A DNA stretch of 64,000 bases from Rhizophagus irregularis (lineage: Eukaryota > Glomeromycota > Glomeromycetes > Glomerales > Glomeraceae): positions 186,001 through 250,000 of the forward strand of contig NC_089441.1 in assembly GCF_026210795.1 (NCBI RefSeq), written 5' to 3'. Positions 23,401 through 34,367 of this stretch are shown here, in pieces. The notes beneath the pieces were generated by a model, which saw only the letters and a program-made list of their open reading frames with translations, had not been told where the DNA came from and did no database searches. Within the stretch, counting starts at the first letter, position 1. The number at the start of each line of letters is the position of its first letter. A program made the position numbers and the translations under genes.

Positions 23401-25871
23401 TTTATTTCCGAAAATAAATTAAAATGGATTCCTTATAATAAATTTGAAAATATTAAATATCTTAATAAAGGTGGATTTGGTATTATTTATGAAGCTACAT
23501 ATAATAATTATAAAGTAATTCTTAAATCTCTTAATTATCTTAATAATTCATATGAAAGTTTAAATGAATTTTTAAATAAGGTATGATTAAATATTTTAAT
23601 TTTAATTACAATTTATTTATGCTAATATATATTCTAATATTATGTTTTTTATAGTGGAAAATTATTGATTCAAATAAAATTATTAAAATATATGGATTTA
23701 CAAAAGATCCAGATACTTTGAATTATATGTTAGCAATGGAATATGCAAATAAAGGTAATCTAAGAGGATGCTTAACAGAAATAACAAAAAATTGGGGACA
23801 GAAATTATATATGTTGTATAAAATTATTATTGGTCTTAAGGATATTCATGAAAAAGGTCTTATTCATTATAACTTTCATGATGGTAATATTTTATGTAAC
23901 AAATATTCAGAAAATGTATATGAAATTTATATTAGTGATTATTTAAGATCATATCAACTTGCAAAACCTTTCTCAAAAGAAAATAGTATTTATGGCATTA
24001 TACCATTTATGGCACCTGAAATTTTAAGAGGCAAACCTTATACTCAAGCTAGTGATATTTATAGTTTTTCTATGATTATGTGGGAATTTACATCTGGTAT
24101 TCCACCATTTAATGATAAGGCACATGATCTTCAACTTGCTTTAAGTATTTGTAAAGGTGAACGTCCTGAAGTCATTGAAAATACTCCACAATGTTTTATA
24201 GATTTGATGAAAAAATGTTGGGATGAAGATTCATTAAAAAGGCCATCTGCATCAGAAATTTTAGATACTATTGAAAAATGGATTTTCCTTTCTTCTAATA
24301 TAGAAAATAATAAAGTATTAAAAAGCAATATTATGGAATTTATAAATGCGCCAATTGGATACAATAACCTTATTGTAGAATCTCATTTACAAGCATATTA
24401 TACAAGTAAATTACTTGATTTTACTAGTAAAGAATTAAATAAAATTCTAAAAGAATCTCAAGGGTTAAAAGATGATGATGATATTGAGCAGGAACTACTC
24501 AAATTAGGAATGATTGCTGAAACCAGTTCTCAAAATGAGCTAAAAGAGGTATATCAAAATATTCAAATAAAATTAGTTGATTTACAACAAAAGAATTTTC
24601 AATTTGAGCAAGATAATCAAATTTTAAGGCTTAACTTAGCTGTACAAATTAAAGAATTTGCAGAAAAAGAAAATACTTTACAAACACAAATTACTCTCCT
24701 GCAAAAGCAAGCCTTACTAGCCAGTGATTTAACTGAAAATTTGGAACAAAATAAACTGATTAACCAGCAAATTCAAATTCAAATTGACCATTTAGAGCAA
24801 GAAAAAATTGGTTTGCAAGAAAAAATAATTCAAACAGAAGCTAATAATCAAGAATTAAAATTTCAGCAAGAAAGTCTAATTGAACAAAAAGAGCAATTAG
24901 AAAATAAAATAAGTCAACCTCAAGATAATTATAAGGCAATAGAACAAGGAAAAATCAAGTTGCACAATATGGGAAGAGGCCTCTCACAAGATCATAAATT
25001 GAAAGCCAAATTGGAAAAGGAAATTGCTCAATTGGAACAAAAATTGATTATTGAAGATCAAATCAAAATGCAATTAACTCAAGTTTTACAAATCAAAGAA
25101 GATAAAGTAAATGAACTAGAACAAAGATTAGTTGTCCTTGATTATGAACGCATTGAAAGGCTAAAAGACAAAGAAAAAGAATTGAGTAAAGTCATAGAGG
25201 AATTAGTAAACAAATTAACTAGTGGAGAAAATACTAAGGAAATTCATAAAGAAAAAGAATCTAAACAAAGGGAAATGGTTGAACTCCAACAAGAATTATC
25301 AAAAACTTCAGCTTTTTATTATTCCAATAAAAAGAAACAAGTTCTTAATCAAGCAAATAATTTTCTAAAAGCCAAGGATAATTTTTTAGCTTCACGAGAA
25401 GAAGCTATTAAAAAACTGCAAAATTGTTGCAATAATCTGGAAAGGTTTACTAATAAAGAGAGAAATACTATTGGTTCTATCAGTGATATGAAAATCTTCA
25501 AATTGGCTGATAAATATACTAAAGAGTTTCAAAATACTCTTGTAAAATATAGTGATGGATTACTACAGTTGAATAAAGTTTATGACTCTTTAGTGGATAT
25601 TGTTCAAAAAAATAAAGAGTTGGAAGTTAGTCTTGTTGTTGAAAATATGCTTAAGTTGAATTCTTTTAATCTTGACAAATACAATATTTTTAAATTTGTT
25701 ACTAATTCTCAGGAAGGAGCTAGAACTCAATTAAATTCTAACATGATGATGGAAGATATAGATTCATTAAGAAAGAATTTGAATGAATTGAAATCAGAAT
25801 TAAAACAAGAAAAAAAGGAATTGAAAAATTTAGCGGAGATTAGAATTAACTATATTGATGGAAGTTTATGA
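20402..25871 (+). CDS. pseudokinase-coiled-coil protein with a 26-fold single-codon exon array
   Basis: Exon 1 20402-20423 (MANSNDE), exon 2 20514-20570, then 26 exons of exactly 3 nt (first 20625, last 23187), a predicted 1-nt exon (A at 23271), 23367-23580 and 23655-25871; about 862 residues. All array introns are phase 1. The joined codons are stop-free (SLENWFDELEQLWIADIRIA, then DDDVVFE) and run in frame into SGTSGSEIMDQFI, the family motif before the kinase domain. Kinase marks: LNKGGFGIIYEA (about residue 86), VILK Lys (about 106), HYNFHDGN (about 195) where HRD has become HYN, SDYL in place of DFG, and FMAPEIL. The catalytic Asp is therefore Asn and a pseudokinase is predicted. Residues ~405-860 are a long Gln/Lys/Glu-rich coiled coil, so a scaffold role is likely. 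If the array is not spliced as read, the kinase part would have to start at the ATG at 23392. Confidence 0.75.
20571..23366 (+). other. micro-exon / intron array
   Basis: About 28 tandem intron units of mostly 70-110 bp. Each has a GTAAGTTA-like donor, a CTAACTAAA branch-point-like motif 30-45 bp before the acceptor, and TTTTAG or AATATAG. Between acceptor and donor there are always 3 nt: 20625, 20719, 20822, 20905, 21011, 21089, 21425, 21514, 21598, 21690, 21764, 21862, 21944, 22046, 22151, 22231, 22322, 22432, 22539, 22625, 22710, 22800, 22892, 22992, 23087, 23187. The triplets vary (TTG, AAC, GGA, TCG, ACG and others) while the splice signals are kept. Donors at 21601 (GCAAGT) and 22154 (GTGTGT) are non-standard. 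Confidence 0.75.
21117..21352. mobile_element. MITE, TACACGGGG family, copy 1 (inside an array intron)
   Basis: Left AAAATTTCTAAATATACACGGG and right CCCCCCGTGTACAAATAGAAAT are imperfect inverted repeats. The same ends bound 36214-36470. It accounts for the one over-long (333-bp) intron in the micro-exon array. No coding capacity. Confidence 0.55.
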
Positions 25872-28056
25872 ATGGCTATTGATTCATTGAAATGAACGTC
25901 TTAAGTATTTATTAGAACGTACAAATATACTCTAAAATTTATTAGAAATTTTGAGAATTTTTTTTTCATTGATCTATCATTATCTTATTATAATATTTGG
26001 ATACTTTCTTGTTTGGTTTATCAAAAGGTTTTAATAAAAGTGTATTAAAAACTTTTTTTTAAAATGTGGTAGAGGAAGAATTCTTTCTCGTTTATTTAAA
26101 ATAACCATTTTATATGGTGTAAATATTTTTCTTATATTTAAATTAAAACAAGTAAACTGTATACGATATATAAAATCATTTTTATCACGGTCAGTCATGG
26201 TCGATCATAGTTGGTCATAACCAGTCAGAGGCTTGACCGACCGTTTGTCTGACCTGCTAAAAAAAATTGGTCAAACGGTCAGTCAAATGGTCGATCGGTC
26301 AAACGGTCAGCCAGAAGTCTTTGACCGATGATATCAGTCACGGTCATGACCGGTTCCATCCCTATTCACTTCTAAAATTAACTGACTTCATTTTACTGAC
26401 TTACAATATTTCACTAACATGATTCATCTACCATTGAAATTTTACTCAAGAATACATGGATAACATTATGATAAATAAATATACACCAAATTCTGAACTT
26501 GTCCTGAAACCTTTCCAAAGGATTGACTATCCAGTAACTCTTACCAATTTTTTTAGATTTTCAATTATATCACCTGATAATTTTTTCGTACTTTGAGCTT
26601 CTTAAAAATCCATTAATTAATTGATTTATTGTCACTCGTCCAGTTTAGATCTTGAAAATGCTATTTATTGCACTAATACTCTTCAGTTACTCTCATATTT
26701 ATAATTAATAAAGAAAAATCCACTGCATTAAAATGATGTGATGTCGCAAGTTGGAGAGTTTGTACAAAAATAATGAGTAAGTTCTTCCTTTTCGCTGTAA
26801 AAAATTTTATCCGTAAATTTCTGTAAAAGCTTCGTGAGTATGATAATACATTTACAGAAAAATAACTAAAATCTAAGCAGCTTATAAATTATCTGAATAT
26901 GATACATTTTACGGAAATGACATGGAATAAAACACGTTATAGGATTTTTGGATAATGTCAGGTGGTATTACGTAATTCCGGCCTTAAAGAGCTAATAGTA
27001 AACGAGTGGTGGTCATGTTACCTATTTATAAGTAAGCAATTTTATGCATGTCGGATTGTTGGTAAAACAGGTGTCGGTAAAATATTTTATTGTATATGTT
27101 CTATGTAAGCACTGGACATTTTTCACGTATGTTATTGATCACTTTATAATAGTGATACACAAATTTTGGTCACTTTATAATTAGTGATATACAAAATTTT
27201 GATCACATTATTATAAAATAATAAATAAGATACGCGAAAAAGGTCTCAGTTGCTTTACGTCATACATATCCAATAACTTTATTATCAGTCATGTTTATGA
27301 TAACTGATTTACACTAGGATGCTACTCTATCATGTGGCCTTCGGCCATATGATATACATAGCAATTCTAGTGGTAAATCAGTTATCATCTACAACATGAC
27401 CGATAACAATTACGTATTTTATTAGTTTTATTATGCAGTTTGATATTTTTGACGTATTATAATCATTCAGATTAAACATGATCTCGCCTGTATAATAACA
27501 CAATTATTGGGTATGGTGGTTAAAATACCCTATAAAAAGTCCACATCCTTAAAATGTTCTAGTTTTATGGTTAAAATATCCTTATACAGTGATAATATTC
27601 TTAAAATATACTAAAAATTGAACAGACGGTTTATTTAAATAGAATTTTATAATAATAAATTATTTTAAATTATACAAAAAATATACTGAACTTTTGAATT
27701 GTAATATTAATGGATATTTAAAATATTCTTATTGGATATGCAAAATATCCTTAAAATTAATTTACCAATAATTTAAGTATGAAATATTTCGATATTAAAA
27801 TCGATCGGCAAAAAATATACTAAATATATTCTTAAAATAAAAATAAAAATGCCAACGTAATTAGATAATTTTTTTTTTTTTTATCTGATGTAGTTCGATT
27901 TTTTATTTCAGATTTTTTTTTTTAAAAAAGTCGAATTACGTATTACGATTAAAAAAATTTTATGAAAAATATTTAAAATTTCGTTTTTTTGGTTTCTCTT
28001 TTTTTTCAAATTACCGAATTTCTTTTACCAATTTTATTGCAATTTGAAAAAAAAAT
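25872..28056. other. intergenic with three repeat structures
   Basis: 26188-26360 is packed with GGTCAAACGGTC / GACCGWTTG motifs in both orientations and ends in ACCGGTTCCATCCCTA, which looks like one end of a hAT-type element. 26798-26942 is a diverged copy of the CCCTRTAAAAA MITE. 27282-27411 is a near-perfect foldback (arms GATAACTGATTTAC, centre GGCCTTCGGCC). 27130-27205 has two copies of GTGATAYACAAATTTTGGTCACTTTATAAT type. The remainder is AT-rich with AAAATATCCTTA-like motifs and no gene. Confidence 0.5.
27282..27411. repeat. foldback (hairpin) element
   Basis: TTATCAGTCATGTTTATGATAACTGATTTACACTAG on the left is matched by its inverse on the right, with CATGTGGCCTTCGGCCATATG at the centre. 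It is 130 bp, non-coding, and probably a MITE. Confidence 0.5.
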
Positions 28057-29585
28057 ATGGACTTCTCAAAACCAGTAAAAATACGAAATATTCACCTACT
28101 AAAAACAGCTATTTTACCTTTTCAATTTAATAATACTTCTGCTCAGTCTGAAGAACATCCTGAAACAGGTTTGCAAAGTTAACTAATTAGATATTCTATG
28201 ATTTCTATTTACGATTTTTTTTTTACTTTAATAGAAACATCGTCTCAACAATATGATCATGAATCATCATCTCGAGTAACTACTGAACAGGAGGAAAATT
28301 CGCAAGTAAATAATAAAAAATGTAAGTCAATACAATACCACTTTAATTTATGTTACTTTTTTTAAGCAAATGATAATAATGAAAATAATTTAATAATTCA
28401 GACAAAAGAGTCAAGACTAAGTCATCACCTCAAGAAACAGGTTTGCAATTAAAATTATTATTGACGTTTTATTAAATTTTATTATTCCTGCCCGCGTAAT
28501 AAATATTTGATATTTTCGCAGAAGATTCAAGAGAGATGGAACGAGAGATCAATAAATTTGGAACCAACTTTATCGATGTATTGTTTCATTATTTAGATAA
28601 TATGAAACAACATGGAGTCTTAAGTGTTACATTTAACATCTCTGAAGGCACCATATCAGTCGTTGATTCTGAGAGTACATTAATATTACGTTCAAATCAG
28701 TACGCTGATTATTTTCAGAAGAAAAAAATTAAAGAAATTTGTCCCAGCGCTATTAATGTTGGCAAAGATTTACATATCTTATTAGGTTTATTCTTGAGAC
28801 TTCCTCAAGAACCTCCTATGCGTGATAAGATCATATTTCCAAAAAAAGAGATTTATCGTAAAGCCTTACTAGACCATTTAAAGATCATTTCTCAAAATAA
28901 CCAAGAATTCAAATTCTTTAAAGGGACTTAGAGTGTAAATTTGAATCAAGTTGGAGGTAGTTTGGAATTGGTTACTAAAGTACCAATTAAGGTTCAACAA
29001 GGAGATAATTTTTCGGTTAATTTCAAATATATTGCAAAAAAATTAGCCGAAAATATTTATCAATCTGTTAATGGTGAAGTAAAGGAACAAATTAACAAAG
29101 AAATGTCCAGAAGGAAGGAATTAAGATTCCATGTTGAGGTGTTTAAGGCGTATACACGACTTCAAGCATTTTGTGCGTTAAATCTAAGTCGAAGTAAAAG
29201 CGAGACGGCAAGATCACAAGCAAAATCAATTGTTGTCAAATATTTTCCACAAATTTCTTTGCAAAATATGAGTTTAATGTTACAGCGGGCACCGAGAATA
29301 TACCGATTACTCTTACTTTCAAATGAAGACTGGCGTTTAATTGATTCTTTTGAAGAATTAAGCGCGTGTTTTTTTAAGAGTTCAATGAATTCTGCCGCCA
29401 ATTTTGAAATTTGGCTTAATTTGGTAAGGACGGGACAGATAGCTGATTACAAAAATGGTACAAGTATGTGCGAAGAAGGAAAGAAGTTCATGAAAGAAGT
29501 AAAGCTTAATATTATTAAAGAATATTTTGATGAAGTCGATGAAAAAAATCTAAAGGATTTTATTACTGATGATGACGATGAATAA
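28057..29585 (+). CDS. unrecognised paralogous family, member A (one in-frame stop)
   Basis: Exons 28057-28168 (MDFSKPVKIRNIHLL), 28235-28321, 28402-28440 and 28522-29585; all introns phase 1. Same architecture and ~50% similarity by eye to member B (34368-36637, minus). Shared blocks: DLHxLLG, RLPxxPPxRD, FxKKExYRxAL, RRKELRFHVxxFKxY, LMLQRAPRIYRLL, SFEELSACFFKS, NFEIWxNLVRTG, IIKEYFD, and an acidic C-terminus (DDDDE). At 28929-28931 a TAG stands where B has Gln, and the same frame then stays open for 218 codons. No other damage is seen, so it is a recent nonsense allele, a read-through, or an error. No catalytic motif is recognisable. The N-terminal third is low-complexity acidic; the C-terminal two thirds are probably a helical globular domain. 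Function unknown. Confidence 0.65.
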
Positions 29586-29996
29586 TAAATAATAATAATG
29601 TAGAAATTTGTATAATAATAATGTAGAAATTTGTATTTTAGATGTAAAAGAAACAATTTGTAGTATTCATTATAATGCTAATAATGCAATATGTTTAAAT
29701 AAAAAATTTGTTAAATTTGCTAAATTCGCTTTATTACATTTATCAAAAAGAAAATTTTACTTTTTGTATAATTTTTTTGATTGAAAATAATATACACGTA
29801 TTACAATAATCTTCATATATTATGGTACTTGTTCGCTATCAATAATAAATTATAGTTTTTTTTCTTTTAACTAATAATAAGTCTTTTTGGGATTATTCAT
29901 TTCGGGATTTTGCCTTTCAGGCTTATGAAGTATCGGTATTATGAAATTTTTCGAAATTATGGCAATTCAGGATATCATTGTGCAACCAAATAACGA
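29586..29996. other. intergenic between convergent genes
   Basis: A (TAATAATAA)-like run directly after the stop at 29585, then AT-rich 3' flanks of the plus gene and of the minus-strand heat-shock gene. Nothing else recognised. Confidence 0.5.
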
Positions 29997-30748
29997 TTAT
30001 TCAACATCAAGCTTTATTCGTTTATTTTCTTGTGATTTTTTTATTACAAATTTAAACATATTTGAATTTTCTATTTTTTCTATTTTTACTTTACTAGTTA
30101 ATTCAATTCTATCATATCAATAAAAGTTAGTGGATATGCATAATAATAAATATATAATTTATTAATTTAACAACTTACTTTGATGGTAATGTTATAACAT
30201 ATTCGAAATCGCCGACCGGTATCGATTTTTTTAAAATGCTTCCTGCAAAATCGAGTTCTTTATATTCTCCGGAAATTATTATATTTTCTTCGCCTTCCGT
30301 GAATAATTTGATTTCGTCCTTATTTGTAATAGAAGGAAGGCAAAGAACAATGATGAAATGGGAACTATATAATGAATATTAAAAGTAAACTATCAGTAAA
30401 TTTTTTAATTTATATATTAAAATTAAAATGAGAACGTTACCTATCATCATAAAGGTTATAATATGGTTGCCAAGTAGAACCCTATAAGTTAATAAATACT
30501 TTAATAATAATAACTTAATAACTTATGCTTTGATATTTCTTAAAAAATTATCAAATTACAGGTTTATTACGGTATTCGCTATGAAGAGATTCGTTACTCT
30601 TTCTCTTGATAGGTTGAAATTTAACAGTAATATTTTTCTCCTCTTCAATTTTAAATTTAGCTCCTCTTACACTGTAAAAGAAATTGTCTTTTTCTTGTAC
30701 ATTATTAAAATGTATAAACCCATAACTAAAAAGTTTAAAATTCTCCAT
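29997..30748 (-). CDS. small heat-shock protein (Hsp20/alpha-crystallin-like)
   Basis: Exons 30560-30748 (ATG 30748), 30441-30481, 30179-30364 and 29997-30108; phases 0, 2 and 2 agree across all joins; about 175 residues. The core reads WQPYYNLYDDSSHFIIVLCL, PSITNKDEIKLFTEG, NIIISGEYKELDF, SIPVGDFEYVITLPSK, then a beta-strand-rich end (MFKFVIKKSQENKRIKLDVE). This fits an alpha-crystallin domain: a hydrophobic strand, LP.I.KDEIK, EG..IIISGEY, and a late strand set. It would be an ATP-independent holdase chaperone. The start is uncertain: no clean acceptor precedes the ATG, and an extra upstream exon is possible. The C-terminal IxI/V motif is not evident. Confidence 0.65.
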
Positions 30749-30963
30749 TAGTTCATTAAAAATTTAAAATTTTAAACCATTATTAATAAGTTTATACATA
30801 CTCATCTTTTTTTTTTTACCACATGAACAAAATTTTGTGGAATCTCATCATTTTTTTTAATCAAATCTTCTAATGCTGAGGATTTAAGATCCTCAAGATT
30901 ACTTCCGCCAAGAAACAGCGCGCAAGTGTCGGGGTGGCAAGATTCTTAAGTGTAAATGAGAAA

Positions 30964-31790
30964 AGAAAGGCATCATAAAAAGCCTTTATCAGAAAAAGGC
31001 GACATAAAAACCTTTATCAGAAAAAGGCGACATAAAAACCTTTATCAGAAAAAGGCGACATAAAAAACCTTTATCAAAAAAGGTGGCATAAAAAACCTTT
31101 ATCAAAAAAGGCAACATAAAAAACCTTTATCAAAAAAGGTGGCATAAAAAACCTTTATCAAAAAAGGCAACATAAAAAACCTTTATCAAAAAAGGTGGCA
31201 TAAAAAACCTTTATCAAAAAAAGGCAACATAAAAAGAAAACGCGACATAAAAACCTTTATCAGAAAAAGGCGACATAAAAAACCTTTATCAAAAAAGGCG
31301 ACATCAAAAACCTTTATCAAAAAAGGCGACATAAAAAACCTTTATCAGAAAAAGGCGACATAAAAAACCTTTATCAAAAAAGGTGGCATAAAAAACCTTT
31401 ATCAAAAAAGGCAACATAAAAAACCTTTATCAAAAAAGGTGGCATAAAAAACCTTTATCAAAAAAAGGCAACATAAAAAGAAAACGCGACATAAAAACCT
31501 TTATCAAAAAAGGCGGCATAAAAAACCTTTATCAAAAAAGGCAACATAAAAAACCTTTATCAAAAAAGGTGGCATAAAAAACCTTTATCAAAAAAAGGCA
31601 ACATAAAAAGAAAACGCGACATAAAAACCTTTATCAAAAAAGGCGGCATAAAAAACCTTTATCAAAAAAGGCAACATAAAAAACCTTATCAACGAAGGTT
31701 AAAAACCTTTATTAAAAAGGCAACAGCGACATAAATGAAAAAGAGCAATATAAAAAACCTTATCAAAGAAGGTTAAAACCCTTTATACAA
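30964..31790. repeat. minisatellite, ~28-bp unit
   Basis: About 28 tandem copies of a unit like GGCGACATAAAAACCTTTATC plus an A-run. Variants GGTGGCAT, GGCAACAT and GGCGACAT alternate. A higher-order block ending in AAAACGCGACAT occurs about three times, so the array expanded in multi-unit steps. It lies upstream of the heat-shock gene. The last copies near 31690-31780 are degenerate. Confidence 0.85.
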
Positions 31791-32398
31791 AAAAACTCAC
31801 CACTCATTTTACTCTTTTTTCAAAAATAATAAAAATATTTACACGCTAGTTAAAAAGTTAAAACAATTGTGTATTTATTTGTGATGAAAACAGGGTGCAT
31901 AAGATCATTAGCATGTGTACCCCAAAATAAAAAATTTTTTTTTCAGATGATACTAGCGCAGCCCTGTCCGGGAATGGAAGCTGGCCATCAAATTAAGAAA
32001 GTAATGATATGCCTTATTTGCAATGTGAATAGGTCTAGTTTTTTACTGTTATTATCATAAACTAAGAAAGTAATTATGCCTTATTTGTCATGTGAATAGG
32101 TCTAGGTTTTTATTGTCATTATCATATAAAAGATAAATAGAGTAATGTTATATATAATTTATGCAAATATTAATGAATCGTGTGAATGTTACAATTGTTT
32201 AGCGATTCGTCACAAAAAAATTTGTCTCAAAATAATAAATACATTAGTGATCTATTTTACTTATTAGGATTAGTACAAATACGAGGTAATCTAAACGTTT
32301 ACATGTCTCACAATCTTTTTTTTAATTATATAGATTTAAGATATCGTTACATAATGTGATGTGAAAAAAAAAACTTCTAATTTACAGCTCTTATAATA
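31791..32398. repeat. intergenic with a ~70-bp tandem duplication
   Basis: TAAGAAAGTAATGATATGCC...GTGAATAGGTCTAG at 31993-32058 is repeated at 32063-32126. No gene; the rest is AT-rich upstream sequence of the transposase fragment at 32399. Confidence 0.5.
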
Positions 32399-33330
32399 AT
32401 GCAATATTTTTGCTCTTGCCGTACCTGTAAAATAAATCCTGGTGGTGGAAAGTGGTTGTCTACCAAAAAAACTTTTAAAAAACATCAAGAAAAAGAAAAA
32501 GCATGTATTGAAAAAATTAATGAATCAGAAACAGAAAGCAGTAGTGAATCAATTTCAAGTTATAATGTAGCTGAAAAAAGAAAGTTTGATGAATTAGATA
32601 AATCGGATATAAATTCGGTGAATAGTCTTTCAGATAATGAGAGGTAATTAATGAAATTATAACAAAAAGTAAATTTTACTTTTTGCTAATTATATTATTC
32701 ATCAAAGTAGTCTTGATAATGAAGACGATAATAATAATCCAAGTCAAGAAGATTATAATGGTGACAATGACAATCCAAGTCAAGATTATAACAATTATAA
32801 CGAAAATTATAATGGTGATAATGATAATTCAAGTCTTGATGAAGATAATGGTAATAATAACAATCCAAATCAAGATTATGATTGTGATGATAATCCAAGT
32901 CTTGATAATGATGAAAATGATAAAGTAGAAGATATGGAAACTGAAAGTGATGTTTCTGAAGAGAATGATGAATTTACAGAAATGGACAATTAATTTAATG
33001 ACATAGAAGACATAAACGATGGTATATATTTAATATTACATCGATAATTGTGATTACAATTTTTAATTACTTTTTTTTATTTATTTTAGACGAATTGATC
33101 AAAGGCTTACGCCTTTTACATACAAAAGTACTTCATTCGATATCCGATATTGCATTTAACAAAATACTCGATAATATTAATTCTAATTTAACAATTTATA
33201 AGTTGAAAAAAAATCAATAACATAATTCCTTTTAAACCGCAAAAATATGATACTTGCAAAAACAGTTGTATAGCGTTAAATATGAAAGAAAAGCATATTT
33301 TTGGAATGATGAACTTTCGGTAAGTTTCAT
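32399..33330 (+). pseudogene. truncated Tnp2-type transposase copy 1 (N-terminal part only)
   Basis: Exon 1 (32399-32646) begins MQYFCSCRTCKINPGGGKW and is clearly homologous to the start of the transposase at 41727-45326 (CSCRxCK, KTFKKHQ, KINESE). The next exon is an Asn/Asp/Ser-rich acidic repeat with NPSQDYN and NSSLDED units and an early TAA near 32990. The LIKGLRLLHTKVLHSISDIA exon (33091) and the start of the DTCKNSC zinc motif follow, and the homology ends near 33330. The catalytic domain is absent. This is a non-autonomous or decayed DNA transposon fragment. Confidence 0.65.
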
Positions 33331-33625
33331 CAATGGACGAAAGTTTTTTAAAATTTTTGTTTTACTGTTGTCTTACCATTATTTCTCCTATTGTCAGGGA
33401 CCTCTCGCTACACTAAATTGAGATTGTCAAAGTGAAAACCTTCCCTTATTTGTTAAAATTGCCCTTATTTAAAATCAGCATAGTCAATTTTTTTACTTTA
33501 TCTACGAATAATTAAAATTATCATTATACCTCCTAAAATATTAGCTAATATATCGTACTGTCATTGCTAAAAGTAAAAATTACTTTTACTAATTTACTAA
33601 TTGTTGTTATAATATGACTTTAGTG

Positions 33626-34097
33626 ACAGTAATAATCAAAGCTTTGATGTTCCATTTCCTTCAGTGTTAGAAGATACATCTAAAAGGTAATTGATCGATT
33701 ATTTATAATAAAAAATATAACTTACATTTTCCTAATAATTACAATTATTTTAGCGATGATCAAATTCTTGATGATTATGATTATGGACCTTTTAAGATCA
33801 TTGATAATTATGATAATGATAATTCAGAGACAGAAAGTGGTACTTCTGAAGAGTATGATGGTTTTGAGGAATTTGAAATAACAGCAGAAAAAGAGAATAA
33901 AATATGGGACGGTATGTTTAATATTATAAATTTAAAATTTTAAACTAGATCATTAATTAACATTTAATTTTTTAGATAAATTAATTCAAGGACTACGTCT
34001 TTTACATGTAAAAGTACTCCATTCTATATCTGATGAAGCGTTTAACAAAATATCGAACCAACTGGAACAATGTTCCAAACCATTAACAACAAATTGA
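33626..34097 (+). pseudogene. truncated Tnp2-type transposase copy 2
   Basis: Two or three exons corresponding to the acidic linker (DDYDYGPFK, SETESGTSEEYDGFEEFE) and the LIQGLRLLHVKVLHSISDEA exon of the transposase at 41727-45326. It then ends with SKPLTTN and a TGA at 34095-34097. The first cysteine-rich exon and the catalytic domain are missing. It sits 300 bp after copy 1, so both may derive from one nested or rearranged element. Confidence 0.55.
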
Positions 34098-34367
34098 TGT
34101 AAATAATAAATGTATTAAAAAAAAACGTTTTTAAATAAATACATAAAAACGTATACATAAATAACATATCGGAGTTTTTTTCATGTAAAAATAGGCTAAG
34201 CCACAAATTGATTTATTTATTTATTTATTTATGATAGTAAACGATAGCAATTATAGCAAGTTTATTTAGCAAATGTTAGAATGCGCAAACAATAAAAGAT
34301 TGCATATTATTTAGCCTTTTATTCATGTAAAATTACTAAATTACTTATAATGTTAATTTATAAATAC

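Noticed and set aside
30830-30930. Upstream Hsp20 exon (NLEDLKSSALEDLIKKND-like reading)
   Set aside because: The stretch contains a GAGGATCTTAAATCCTC palindrome and looks like part of a repeat. No clean frame-compatible junction to the ATG exon was found.
32683-32928. Ile/Met-rich ORFs on both strands
   Set aside because: They are shadows of the Asn/Asp-rich transposase exon in other frames.
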